Positions 13,688 to 25,940 are shown, counted from the stretch's first letter. The stretch is DNA of 64,000 bases from Poa pratensis (GCA_947311845.1 CAMZMU010000071.1:16888622-16952621); one strand, 5' to 3'. Notes: a model not told the origin generated them from the sequence alone. Translations and numbers: made by a program.

Positions 13688-14445
13688 ATGCCTCGCCAAA
13701 GCACCAACGATGATGAGATGAAAAATGCAATTCAACTGTTAGAAGCTCAGAATCAGTTGATGCAACTCATGGCCCAGAATCAAGTCAACAACCACAACAA
13801 AGAGATATCCCAGGGAATGCAACAACTGTTGGACAACCAAACCCACATTGTGCAGATGATGTGTCACAACATGGCCAACAATAAGGTCAACTCACCACAG
13901 ATTGACATTTGTAACAAGGAGTTCAAAGGAAGTACTTTGACAAAACCTCACGCCTGCAAAACGTGTGGAGAAATAGGACACACATCCAAGGAATGTCATG
14001 ATGAATGGCCCCATGGTGTCTCAATCTATCCATCAACGGATGCCCTTCAACCATGGTTACTTGCTTTTTGTGTGAGGCAACAAATCATGTCCCAACCCAA
14101 TGTCAACTCTACCCCATGGTGCAAGAAGTCAGTCAACAAGCCAAAGAGGGAATGCAACAAATTCTCAAGAAGTCCTTGGAAGTACAAGGACAGAAGAAGG
14201 AACTCCAGAACAACCCCCACAAGAGAGACATTAGTCAAGTGATGTGCTTCAAATGCAAGAACACAGGGCACTATGCCAATAACTGCCCCGAGAAGATGAA
14301 TGAAGCCAGACTCAGAACTCACCCCCACACTTCGAAGGTCACCACTAAATGTTGTTACTCATGTGAAGAGGAAGGTCATTTTTCTCGGGATTGTCCCATC
14401 AAGCGAACCAGATCGTCAGCCTTTGTGATAGAATATGATAAATAA
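13688..14445 (+). pseudogene. broken gag nucleocapsid with CCHC zinc knuckles
   Basis: A Gln/Asn-rich gag-like start (MPRQSTNDDE, ATG at 13688) leads to the first knuckle CKTCGEIGHTSKEC (13955-13996). The reading frame then shifts. In the next frame three more knuckles follow: CFLCEATNHVPTQC (14062-14103), CFKCKNTGHYANNC (14245-14286) and CYSCEEEGHFSRDC (14353-14394), ending in a stop at 14445. CCHC knuckles bind the RNA genome in retroelement nucleocapsids. A capsid domain is not recognisable upstream. The frame change between knuckles 1 and 2 and the stop before the fifth show that this copy is broken. The region from 13099 to 13687 is noncoding leader. Confidence 0.8.
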
Positions 14446-14549
14446 GAGATAGAGGACCTTTTAGCACTACAAAGACCTAAAAAAACATAAAGCGGAGTTA
14501 CAATAAACATCTTTCTCTGCCTTCATTCAAAAGACACATTACTCCTGAT

Positions 14550-14837
14550 GTGAACCATGTTCACAAATATGGGAATCACCATGGTGGAAGAAGTCACCTC
14601 AAGCATCTTGATCACAATGGTGGATTCAAGGGAAACAATGGAGACCACAAGGGAAATGGACATGCTGGCCATCAGCATAATAATGGACAGCACCGCCCAA
14701 ATTCCGAGTTCAAGAGAGATATCAGCCAAGTGCTTTGCTACAAGTGCAACAACAAGGGCCATTATGCCAATGAATACCCAGAAAAGAAAGGAGCTGAAGC
14801 AGCTGCCAACCCAATCCTTTTGGTAAAGGATATGTGA
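14550..14837 (+). pseudogene. downstream gag fragment with a damaged fifth zinc knuckle
   Basis: A His/Asn/Gly-rich stretch is followed by CYKCNNKGHYANEYPEKK, in which the last Cys of the knuckle is replaced by Tyr. The preceding motif RDISQV repeats the wording before knuckle 3 (KRDISQVMCFKC), suggesting an internal duplication within gag. It is in a different frame from the upstream knuckles and has no pol domain after it. Confidence 0.7.
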
Positions 14838-15008
14838 ACCACACCAAGGTGGAAGAAGTGTTTGAGGAACCTAGCTTGGTGAACGGTACGTTATCAATCA
14901 AGTTTGCATCTTGAAGTTGACTGCCAACACAAATTTCTTTTAAGGGTGGTAGCCACCCAGATATCCTAGTCACAACCTTTTGCTAGCCTTCCCGAATCTC
15001 GGGACGAG

Positions 15009-15028
15009 ATTTCTTTTAAGGGTGGTAG
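15009..15028 (+). other. polypurine tract region before 3' LTR (motif present twice)
   Basis: ATTTCTTTTAAGGGTGGTAG lies two bases before the 3' LTR. The same 20-mer occurs at 14933-14952, 76 bp upstream. The AAGGGTGGTAG core is the likely plus-strand primer. Confidence 0.65.
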
Positions 15029-15030
15029 TA

Positions 15031-18000
15031 TGTAACATCCCAAGTTTTTCAAAAAGTTGAAAAATCAGAAAAATTTAAAACTTTTGAAAACTATTAGATA
15101 TTTTGTTTTGAAAAGACATTCATGCATGCATTAATCATCTTATAGCATTGTTTGCATTTGGTTATTTCAAAGTGGGAAATAAATTCCACTTGAAAATATA
15201 TTTAAGAAAATAAATTAGTAGAGCAAGGAATGCTCCAAGTTTTCTTTTGGCTTTTATGAATGTTTTGTTCTGATAGAGTTGCTTGTAAAATTGTTTGTAT
15301 CTGTTGAAATATGTATATTTTGCAATTGTTCATCTTGTGGTATTTAAGTTTTACTTAAGCCGCATTTGATTGTTTTAAAACCTATTTTAAAATTTGACAT
15401 CAAGTGTCATCTTGTTTATTAAAAACCTAGTTTAGAAATCAAAATGATTTCTATTTGAAAAAGTGTGTTTTGGTTAAGATTTGTTGGGTTGTATTTGGAA
15501 CTATTCTATTACGTACCTATTCCATATTTTCAAGTTTTTATAGTTTTCCTTTGAAACAAAATAATTATTTGGATTTTAAAATGACTTTTGAATCCATTCT
15601 GATTTATTAAACTTTTTTTAAACTATTTGAGTTTTATACAAAATTATTTTATTGAGTGATATGAATCATATTACTCATATTTTTGCTTTGGTTTAAATTA
15701 TATTTCAAAAGGAATTTATAAAAACCCTCTAGTTTTTAAAGTGACATTATAATGTCCAAAATTCGATTGAAACACATTTCAAAAAAAGTTTGTTTATAAA
15801 ATGTTTGGAAAATGTGTTTTGAAAGTTTCAAAATAAAGAGTTTGATTTTAAAAAAATATATAGGATTTGGTTGAATCCAAAAGGACACATATTTTAAAAG
15901 TTTTGATTTTTAGAAAATTTTCAGAAAAGAAAAGGGTTGAACAAAAAAAAATGAACCTAACTATCTACCGCACGGCGCAGCAACTAGAAGCCCATCAACG
16001 GCCCAAGCCCGCCTCCTCCCGCTCTCTCACTGACGGGTGGACCCCGCATGTCATCCCTCTCCCCGTGATCGACACGAACACCACGAAGACCTAACCAAAT
16101 CCGATCGAAATCAGTTAGGATTCGATCGCGATTCTCCCGGGAGTTTGGCCCTATATATACCCAGGCCTCCGCCGCATATTTCCCCTAAAAAAACCCTAGC
16201 AAAATCGCCACCAGGCTGCCCACAATCTGCGCCGCCATCCGTCTTTGCCGCCGCCGTATTCTTCAAACTCCGGTGAGCACGCGTCACCCCACGCCCTCCA
16301 ACTGCCTCCATCCTCTTCCTTGTGTCTGTGCGCACCACCTGATGTCCGCGTTCGAATTTTTGCCACAGCAAAATGACGAGTCGGTGATCGACCCGATCTC
16401 ACCGGCGCCGCACCACTGTCCGCGTCGCCCCGCTGCTTCAGCCCGCGCGAGTGGGCACCGACCCCGCCATCATCTTCCCTCGACGCGTGACATCGCTTCG
16501 TCATCTTCCTCAGCCGGAGAACCACCGGAGCCGCGTCGACGTCGCCCGCCCGAGCCCAGCACCGCCGCGAACTACATTTCCGGCAGCCTCGCGCCGCCAG
16601 GTATGATCAACTCCCTCCCAGCCGTAGGATCTGTCGTGGATGCGCCAGATTATATCTGCTAGCGAAGGGGTACGCACCAACCACAGAGCGCCACGTCGCC
16701 AAGTCGCCGCTTCAACGCCACGCCAGCATCCAGTCAGCGGCACAGTCAGCATCCCCGGCCAATCAGAAGACGACAAGTGGCAAAGCCTTTTTCTGAGGAT
16801 TTTCCGAATTAGATTTAAACGGCAGTTTTGCAGAAAAGACCCTAGATATTAGTTTTATCATATCTTTTTATTGGCTCGGCCAAATTTTGCAAACTTTATA
16901 TTTTTTGAAACCCTAGGACTTGTAGAAACTTTTGGTATACTTATTTTGAGGTTTTGGCAAAATTAATTTGGATAAATTTTAAAAGTGGTTTAAATAGTAT
17001 TTTGGCTATAATTTGAGTTTAAAAATAGATTTTTGAGCAAACTCTTTTGCTATAGTTTTGTATACCTATGTTTTGGCCGTAGGTTTAATCTATTATTTTT
17101 GTATAATTGTTTTCCTATGTTTTATTATGTATATTTGTTTATTGCTTTTTAGGGGTTATTTTACTAAGTAAAGTATAATAAAAATTGTTCTCCACATTAT
17201 TTTCGACTAGAAAATTTAGCTAAGTCATTATGACCATGTTAGTTGCAAAACAAATTAGAAATATTTCACCTCCCCCACAAAGGTGTTATTTCTTCCTTAG
17301 AAATTATTTGGATAAATTTTTGATAATACTTTTCCTTAGGATCATTTTGACTTATTGTCTTAACCTTTATTTCCCTTAGTGGAAATTTCGAATCTTATGC
17401 TGTGACCTTGGTCCTTAGTCATTTTTGGACCATCTTGTTTGCTTGCATTTCCTTAGAGCATTTACATAAGCATGGCATGCATAATTAAGTCCTTAGTATT
17501 ATTTTATACTTTTCACATGACGTCCTCCTTAGAAATTTTGAGGATGCATGGTAGATCTTTTGACCTCTCTAGTCAAAACCACTAAGTTAGAAATTAGTGG
17601 AAACAATGAGGAAACAAAGAAGGACTTAGCAAGAAAACAAGACTCCAGGAGCATCTCCAAGAAGAGAGTACTTAGAAGAAATCAAGAGGAAATTCATGAA
17701 GACCAACCATCCTACCTTTTTCTAAGTCTTTCTTTCCTTTCTCTCCTTTCTTCTCTTAGTCTTCATGGTGACTAAGTTATATTCAAGACCTTGAGGCTGC
17801 CAACATCATCAAGTCTGCAGAACCATCAAGTCCACAAATTTCAAAGAAATCAACACACCAAGAAGAAAGCTACAAGGAAGCCTGGAGAAGATTTTTTGGA
17901 AGACCAACTAGTTCTTTCTTTCTATCTTCTCTTTCTTTCTAAGTTTTGTCTCACTTTGGACATAGACCAAGTCCTTGGTGTTAAGACTAAGTTCCTAGAG

Positions 18001-19550
18001 TGCTAATTGAAAGATCAATGGAGCTACAAAGGAGTTGAAGATATTTGAAGATCAAACATGTGAAGGCTTGATAGCCTTACAACTTTTTAAGTTGTTGTTT
18101 TAGCAATGTTATGTTTGCTTAGCCTTGCCTTAGCCTTTTTGGATTAAGTATTATGGGTTATCCTTATTTTGTTTTTGCATGTCTTTCATACCATAATTAT
18201 TGTGTCTTCCTGCATCTCATGCATATCATAATTTTTTTTATGTGTTGCATTATGATTGTATGTTTATTTGTGGTTTGTTTGACTTGTTAGAAATTCCGGA
18301 GAGAGACGAAAGTGGTTGCAACTGCTACTACTACACTCCTGTTTGTCAAGGCAAGTGGCACACCCCATAAATTTCCTAAGTATTTTTCTATGCATGACTT
18401 AGTGTATTTTTTTATGCATGTGTAGGATAGTATTGCTATGCTAAAACTACTATCTCCTTTACACTAGTTGTGTCTAGAATCCTATTGATAACTTGGTAGA
18501 ATTATTGATGCTATGCAAATTTGTTTTATTCAAAGCTTAAATTCTACTAAGTTAATTTATCACCTGGGTGGATTTGGGATTGCATGGCTGCCAGAGTTGA
18601 GTGTTTATTCACTTGTGGATTGCCACCCAGGATTAAAGGGACCAATGTTCTCTAAGTGAAGTTGCTTACCGTGCAGCCATTAGTCATATGGGCTCTGGCT
18701 AGATGGATTAAGTTGCGTGGACTCGTCCCGACTTGACAGGTGGTGGTAGAATGGTTAGAATGGGAGCGCGTCAAGTCGGTATGGGATGGGAAAATGCTTC
18801 TGAAAAGTCTCGTCTCAACTCTCTCCTTTTTCTTAGCACAAATTGAGTGCTTGAGGATAGTTTGGGTTTGTTGGGTCTAATGGTGAAAGTGCACAACCTC
18901 TGCAGAGTTAAAACTAAGTACTTAGCCGTGTCCCCGGTTACGGACAATTCAAGCAGCTGATCAAGGATGTCAACGGAGGCTCCCAACATTCCAATTTCTC
19001 TAATTAAAACTTATGGGTGAACAAGGGTAGATGAGACTATGGATTTCATGCCATGTCTCAATTTGAGGAAAATGTTTTACAAAGTGTTAGGCAAAATTGG
19101 CTTTATGCAAAATAGCCATGAAACTCCACCAGCCAAATATGCATATATGCTATAGAGTTATTCCATTAAGTGTCCACATAGTGTCACTTGCCAGATCCAT
19201 TTTTAATGGTATCTGACCCACTCTGTTGCAAAATTTTAATTGTTGCAGAATTTTCTGACGATGAGTAAGGACTACGTTTGGGTTTCGAGTCTGCAACCAA
19301 CATGTTTCGCCTGTGGCACATGAAGATGATGGAGACTCCATGAAGAATAAATTTCCGCTGCTTTACTCTTTCAAAGCTAGCTTCGTGCTATGCAATTTGT
19401 AAATGATATTTTCCTAAGTACTGGATCCACGTGTAATAATTGATACAATGTTGTGATATTTCATCTTAGACTGTGTGTGCAAATGAATCGATCCAGGGGT
19501 TTGCACTATACACAGGTACCTTGCCAATTTCTAAGTGCAGGTATGCTACA
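15031..19550 (+). repeat. 3' LTR of the LARD/TR-GAG-type element
   Basis: 4,520 bp from TGTAACATCCC to GTATGCTACA, collinear with 8569-13084. It is followed by the TSD AAGGA. Confidence 0.92.
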
Positions 19551-20090
19551 AAGGAGATCTAGGCAATAAAAGCTTTAGAATAATGGAGGATAGGGACTGC
19601 AGGACGAGCAACAAGCTCAAGTTGGAGGGGTATTTATAGCTCCTCCAGAAAATCTACCCGTTGCTACTGTTGCAGGGCCAGAACTTCTGGAACTAATACC
19701 GAAACTTTCGGTGTGCAGGGCCGGAACTTCCAGCCCCCGGAAACTGCCGGCACTAGTTCCGGACCAAAGTTCCGGAAATAGGAGGTAGAAAAATGCTAAG
19801 AGATTTAGCCATTTTTCGGATGCCCGAAAACTTCCGGGGGCCAGGGCGGAACTTCCGGTGTTGACCACCGAAACTTCCGGCCCTGGAAATTAGAACTGTT
19901 GGGCCCCTCCAGCCTAAACAGAAACAAGCACATTTTCGAGAGTTCTCTCTTCCATAACCTGGGATTGCTAGGTGTATGAGTTGTTTGTGAAACAGCCGAG
20001 ATTGATTCCCCATACCTTGCATCATGCAACCCCCTCAAGAACAAAGGCTAAACTATTTAAAACAAAGGTAAACTAGGAAACATCGTTTTA
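19551..20090 (-). mobile_element. right arm of the reversed Copia (Sirevirus-like) LTR
   Basis: Continuation of the LTR broken at 8568. About 19660-19890 is dense in CCGGAA/TTCCGG motifs (for example GTTCCGGACC, AGTTCCGGAA), the same cis-motif style as the LTRs at 38514-39833 and 48953-50270. The far end, read in reverse as GATGTTTCCTAGTTTACC, parallels the Copia LTR start. No clear TSD was found, so the end near 20090 is approximate. Confidence 0.6.
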
Positions 20091-20985
20091 GTCTTTTCTA
20101 TTTTTTAGGGGGTCGCCAACCGTCGTGCTCCAATTGTCACTTGTATCTATAAATACTTAGCACACAGTTAGAACTCTAATTGTGTTGTCACTAATCACGA
20201 AAACCTAATTAGGAGATATATGCTTTTGCAGTCGGCTTGCAAGAAAAGATCATTTCCAGCAAAGATAAGTCCACTTAGCTCTTGCAACTTGCCACCCGAT
20301 GACGCGGACTCAGATCTGATATTTAACAGGGATGGTCCAAGCATAATATAGGACAAGAGGAGCATCGAACTAGTTATATTTTTTATACCAAACTTTTATA
20401 TTTGAGCTCATTTGTAGAATGTTACAGTCTTATCGAGTATAATTTCTGTAACTTATTTGATGTCGCTAACCGCATAATAAAATCACTATTAGTTAAGTGT
20501 TGTTTGTTATACAATTGTAATATACATCGTTGAAAAATACACTTGCATTGTGCTATATTTAAAATAGGATTTTACTTCTTACAATTGGATAAACTATATA
20601 TTATTGTACATATTTATGGAAGAGATCTCTAAATTATGTGGTCTAGAAAAATATCTTACCAGATGTTTTAGTATATGACTAGTATTTTTCTTTGAGATGA
20701 AGTATATGAGTAGTTAAGCATGTACACATGTAGAAACTTCCAAAGAAATAAAATTGTTACTAATAATAACTAATTAATACAAAATATAATGTAATATATT
20801 ATTTTTGTGCATTGTACTATTTGATTATATGCTTGCATGCAGTGCACTTGACATCATCTCTCGTAAACATGTATTTGAGAAGTTTTATAAAATAAAATCT
20901 AGCCACCGCTAAAATGTTTGAGTAGCCTTTGTAAGGAGTATTAGCCTAAACAAACTAGCCGCCGTTAACTAGGTTTCTTTCATAC
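20091..20985. other. AT-rich intergenic DNA, no gene seen
   Basis: No open frame of note, no recognisable domain and no clear terminal repeats. Confidence 0.5.
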
Positions 20986-21283
20986 ATTTTTTGTTTTTGC
21001 AAAACATAGTACAACGCAGACGCTCACATACATGCGCACACACTCACCCCTATGAACGCACGCACGCACACCCTACCCCTATAAGCATCTCTGAGAGACT
21101 GAGCTAGCGGATCGAGTCTTGAGATTGACGAAGTCACCACATGCGCCTCGCTGTCGACGGGAACGTCACCTCCCACTGAAGAATATTCGCCTTAAATGAG
21201 AAACACCAGCGTCAAACCCGGGGTTTGAACTCTAGTGGGCTGGGGGTTGAACCACCCTCCTAACCATTGGAAGGTTCTCTTTC
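20986..21283 (-). mobile_element. tRNA-derived SINE, reverse orientation
   Basis: Read on the minus strand, the element has an A-box-like TGGTTAGGAGGG near its 5' end (about 21268). A B-box-like GAGTTCAAACCCC follows at 21232-21220, the spacing expected of a pol III promoter. The body then runs to a GT-rich 3' part (GTGTGTGCGCATGTATGTG) and an A/T-rich tail near 20980. This arrangement is typical of grass SINEs. The TSD was not resolved. Confidence 0.62.
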
Positions 21284-21498
21284 TTTCATACATATTTGGT
21301 ACATGCTATAAATATATTTGGACTTGCTTTTACAAATGGAATCTATAATTTTTGGAAGTTGAAGTAACTAGAAGAGAAAGGCTCACCTTGCCGCGCCCGT
21401 TTTAATCTCTATCATTATACGTAGACTCGTTATTTTTTACTTTTATGTGTCACACGTTGTTCAAGTAAATTCAAGAGTCAATAATAATGATGCATTCC

Positions 21499-21500
<2 letters not shown>

Positions 21501-21558
<58 letters not shown>
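21501..21558. repeat. (TA)n microsatellite
   Basis: About 29 TA units directly abut the inverted-repeat element at 21559. Confidence 0.95.
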
Positions 21559-21559
<1 letters not shown>

Positions 21560-24500
21560 CTGTGAGCTATTCTACAACCGGTTATAGAATAAGGATCTAC
21601 AACCGAAGTTGTACTGCCCTTCTGTTCCACATGTACTGCTCATGTGATCGAGAAATACAAGTTTCCGTATTTTTGACGTAGTTTTCTAACCGTTTGTCAG
21701 AATTTAGCAAATAATATACCGTTGAAAATCTAATGAAATTCCGCATCTTGTATATCTCACGGTGTTTTTCCAAAATCATTACGGTTTGAAACTAATTTCG
21801 AAAATACTCAAATATGAAAATACAACAGAGAGCGTATTTTTTGAATATTTTTTCAACCGCTTATCGGAATGATGCAAATGATATGCCGTTGGAAAGCTAT
21901 TGAAATTCCGCAACTTTCATTCTTTTACGGTTTTTTCAAATTCTTCGTCGTTTAAAAGTAATTTTAAAAATACACTAATCTGTAACGTCATATATGGGCG
22001 GACAGTAAATTGTCCGGCGTTTCTCAACCGCTTATCGGAATGATACAAATGATATGTCGTTGGAAAGATAACGACGATACACAACTTTTTCGTGTTGGTC
22101 GATTTTTTCAAATTCCTTACAATTTAAAAGTAATTTTAATAGTTCTAATATCACGCTACCGGTGTGTCACGGGCGTGGTGAGATCAAATTGACGAATTTA
22201 GCACTTTAATTCGTAATGAAATGCACTACTTATTATAATTAAACTCATATTACACCATATGAATCATTTGCTACTGACATTTGAGACATACTAAGCTCAA
22301 ATCGATGAGATTACCATGATATATTTCCGCCCCGAAGAACAGAGTACTTGTACTTCGCTCGACACACACCTGAACTTCTCTGTTTACTCGTGTGTACTGC
22401 CGACGCAGTTTTCATGATTCGTGTTTACTAAAACAACGATAATTTTCTCATACGATTTTCGTTTCAGCTCTATGACCACTCAAAATGCTCGTACTGAAAA
22501 GATGCATATATTAAATTTACCGGTATAATCGGTAACGAAAATCTCAAAAATCAATTTTTAAGTGGGTTTTTTTTGCGGTCAAAGTTCGGTCAAACCTATT
22601 TTACTCGTTTGATAAATTATTTGACAACCCATTCGACCTTGGAATTGAGTGATTTTTGTTGCGTCGGAAAGATGAAGTCAGTGGCTATCTACCAAAACTG
22701 AAAATGAAAACTAAAATATATGTATAATAGAACTGCGAGTATTATTCACTAAAACATGTTCATACATCACTTGTACTTCCCATAAGTGAGTTCTGTACTT
22801 CTCAAATTACTTATGTGTACTTCTAGGCGGGATTTTTTACGCTTTCACTGAACCTCCCGGTGGCATGTGAAATTCCCTAACAAAATACCTGGACTTCCCT
22901 GGAAACGTACTTGAACTTCTCTAGACACATACCTGAACTTCTTTGTTAATTCGATTGTACTGGCCAAGTAGTTTTCGTAATTAGTGTTTAGTAATTCGGC
23001 GATAACTTTCTCATACGGTGTCCGTTCAGATATATGACCACTCAAAATGCTCAGATTGAAAAGACACATCTATTAAAAATACCGGTTTTATCGAGGCTGA
23101 GGAGCCGTCGACCTGTACTTCCCCCTTGTTCAACTTGTACTGCCATGGTAACCTATCATGTACTTCCCTCTTGTCAGAAAATGCGCTGATGTGAAGTCAC
23201 GTGGCAGCCGTGTCACCGGAATCCGCTCAAGGATGGGGGCTGCCGGCGCGTGGAGGGCACCGGCGTCAGTGCTTTTCGAGAAACATACCTGAACTTTTAT
23301 GTTGATTCGTTTGTACTGCCGATTGTTGCAACCCTGTACTGCCTTGTTTTGTGTCGTCGATTGTTTTTCCAGAACAATATAATGGGCTCGGCTGAGTCAT
23401 CGTCGACGCGAAGATAATAACAATAAGTTTGATTTATTATTTTTTTAATATAATATTATGTCTTGTATATGTACTTCATGTGCTTAAAGTTTGTACTGTC
23501 TAGGTTGGCAATGTTGTACTGCCCTTTGTTTTGTGAGTCTAACTTGTGATTTTTTTGTGTGACTCCTGTTGGTTTTGTGCATCGCCTATATGTGAAGATA
23601 ACTAATTCACATGTTTTAAATTTCACCAATTAATAAGAGAAATGTCTAACCCATGGTGCGTTAGCGATGGCGTTAGGGTTTGGATGGTTCGTCGCCGTCA
23701 ACGCGGTAGCGTTGACGGGCGATGAAACCTCTGAACCCTAACGCCACCGAGGCTGAGTCCGCCCGTACGCCGCGTTAGCGGCGACGGGCGACGAAGCCGA
23801 GCTGTTGGATCGACGATATCCAGTAAAGTATATTCATTACGACTTAGGTTAGGGGTGGGGGTGTAGTAATCACAACTTATATATCTTTACATATGAGAGA
23901 TTGAAATCTAATTTGGTCCGTAATGATTTTTGTCTCAACGTTGTCGTCATTTGTACTTCCTACATGTTAAGCTTTATGTTGTTGAACGACCCTTAGGCAA
24001 AGCTTGTACTTCCTATTAAAAAAAATGTACTGCTGAATAAAAAAAGGGACAAACATAGCTGTACACAAGTGTTGCTCAATGTCAAAAAAAAAGATGAAAA
24101 ACAACTGCGGCGCACTTCACCCATTTAAGCGGGATATTTACTATTTTTGTTAAACTTCCCGGTGGAATGTAAAATTAACAAAAAAAATTGCTGGACTTTC
24201 CTGGATAATACTTGAACTTCTTGGTTGAAACGTCCGTACTGCCAACGGGTATCTTCACATTAATATTTAGTAAAACAATGATAACTTTTCTTGAACTCCT
24301 GCCTTTTTGGCTTTTTTGTTTTTGCAATTTATTGTTTCTTATTGCCAGATTTCTAATATGTACCGACACCCTTCTCTCTGTTTTTTTTCATTTACTTTGT
24401 GTATTGTCAATCGTTGATCTAATTCTAGTCAATTATTTATGTTTTTGCTAGACTATACTAGTTTACCGTCCTGTGAGCATAAAATGTACTGCCCCACGTT

Positions 24501-25400
24501 AAGTGTTTGTACTGCCCGTCGTAGAATATCTAGACTCCGCAAGAGAAAATTTAATTTTCACAAGCATTTACAGGGCGATCCAGATTTCCTAGAAAACTCA
24601 CGCTAGCACACACACGGCCACATGCACAAACGATCCGGTCAAAAGTGAAACGTACATGATAAATTCTCCATGGTTCTTATCTCTTCGTGCAGCAGTAATG
24701 GAAGAAGCTCGTCCATGGCGGAAGAAACTCAAGCTGCAGCTGGCGATTGGGGGAACTGGCTGCGGCCGTCGACGCTGGGAATGGGCCACGAACGCCGGCG
24801 CTGGGAACGGGGCATGGTCGCCGTCAGGGGAATTTCCGCGCCTCTACTAGCGGGGAGGTGGCAGCGCAGCTGCCGGTGGCGGGGGACTGCTCGACGGAAC
24901 GAAGGGGACGCAACACCGGTGGCGAATCGGCCTGGCGGCGCGACTGTAACTGCCGCGACGGCTAGGTCTGCTCTGGCGGGGAACGGCGAGGTCGGGGCGT
25001 GACGGGAAGCGTTGCCGAAGGAAGCGTCCGGCGGCCGTCGGCCGTATGGTGCGCGGTGGCGCGGTAGGAGGCGCCCTGGCGGCCGTCCGGCGCGCGGCGG
25101 CGCGGGAGGAGGCGCGCGGCGGACGTCCGACGTGGCGGCGCGGGAGGTGGCGCCCGGCGGCCGTCCGGCGAGCGGCGGCGCGGGAGGTCGGTGGTGGGCT
25201 CGCGGTGGCGCTGGGGACACGGCCGTCGCTCGCGCGTTCGCACCTACCGGCGCTCGCGCGCTCGCGCCGTGGAAGAAGAATGTGGTTTGGGTGGGTTTCT
25301 AATATAATAGGTGGGTTTCTATTAGAATCGCTCCCCTATAGGGAGACACTGGTTGTAGATCCTTAATCTACAACTGGTTGTTGTTGATTATACCTGCCCT
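21559..25400. mobile_element. inverted-repeat DNA element packed with TGTACTKCC motifs, between (TA)n tracts
   Basis: The two ends are imperfect inverted repeats of about 50 bp: the left has ACAACCGGTTATAGAATAAG then GATCTACAACC, and the right complement has ACAACCAGTTGTAGATTAAG then GATCTACAACC. (TA)n tracts abut both sides, so insertion into TA-rich DNA is likely and the TSD is hidden. Inside, more than twenty copies of TGTACTGCC or TGTACTTCC and variants are scattered from about 21607 to 24515. A longer block around TATGACCACTCAAAATGCTC recurs (about 22340-22530 and 22900-23080, partly at 24190-24290). A GC-rich, low-complexity segment lies at 24690-25290. No transposase is recognisable, so the element is non-autonomous. 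Superfamily uncertain; dense short repeats resemble transposase-binding arrays of CACTA or Mutator elements. Confidence 0.65.
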
Positions 25401-25407
25401 ATATATA

Positions 25408-25446
<39 letters not shown>
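25401..25446. repeat. (TA)n-rich tract
   Basis: Alternating TA with two small interruptions, lying between the inverted-repeat element and a candidate Helitron end. Confidence 0.85.
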
Positions 25447-25447
<1 letters not shown>

Positions 25448-25490
25448 TAGCAAAGGTGCCCGTGCGTTGCAACGGGAGATTAAAAAAAGT
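25447..25490 (-). mobile_element. candidate Helitron 3' terminus 1 (minus strand)
   Basis: Read on the minus strand: CCCGTTGCAACGCACGGG (a short stem-loop), then about 9 nt, then CTAA followed by T. Helitrons end in a hairpin, a short spacer and CTRR, and insert between A and T. The body would extend rightward; the 5' TC end was not found. Confidence 0.45.
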
Positions 25491-25907
25491 ACACCAGCTT
25501 TATCCAGCGTGAAAATAAAAAAGGTGGTATAATCAATGCTTAACAAGCCAATAACTGAATCATACATTTGCAGTAACAAAATGGTTGACGTAATATGAAC
25601 CACAAAATTTGGAGTGAATATTATTTCGTTTTTGTGGGACTTCCCAAATTGTAAAGTATGGTGTAAAAGAAAACCTATAACCTGATATAAAAAAAAATCA
25701 TGTAGGCTAATGACATTAATATTTTAATACATGCACTGAACTGGACCAGGTACTGGGATCAGCATTAACCTTGGACCATATAGTACGTACTGCAGCAAGT
25801 GGGCTGAAAGCCTGAAACTAATCTCGGCTTTGCTAGGTGTAGATGAACCAAACAGAACATAATTCATATATCTGCCTACTCCATAGACTCTTGAGGATCA
25901 TAATTAA

Positions 25908-25940
25908 CTAGATTCCTTGGCGCGGCTTGCCGCGCGCCAC
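25908..25940 (-). mobile_element. candidate Helitron 3' terminus 2 (minus strand)
   Basis: Read on the minus strand: GGCGCGCGGCAAGCCGCGCC, a strong GC hairpin, then AAGGAAT, then CTAG followed by T. This fits the hairpin-CTRR-T rule well. The downstream minisatellite could belong to the same element. The 5' end is unidentified. Confidence 0.5.

Larger units (their letters stand above)
8569..19550 (+). mobile_element. non-autonomous LTR retrotransposon with giant LTRs and gag-like core only (LARD / TR-GAG type)
   Basis: Complete element of 10,982 bp. The 5' LTR is 8569-13084, the internal region 13085-15030 and the 3' LTR 15031-19550. Both LTRs begin TGTAACATCCC and end GCTACA; the TSD AAGGA is at 8564-8568 and 19551-19555. 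A tRNA-iMet-type primer-binding site and a polypurine tract are present. The internal region is under 2 kb and holds only remnants of a gag nucleocapsid with CCHC knuckles; there is no protease, integrase or reverse transcriptase, so mobility must have depended on another element. LTRs over four times longer than their ORFs match the LARD and TR-GAG classes described in grasses. The LTRs differ by roughly one to two percent in the first 800 bp by eye, so insertion was recent. Confidence 0.92.

Noticed and set aside
24690..25366. Arg/Ala/Gly-rich frames of 100-160 codons on both strands
   Set aside because: GC-rich low-complexity segment inside the TGTACTKCC element; no domain and no consistent frame.
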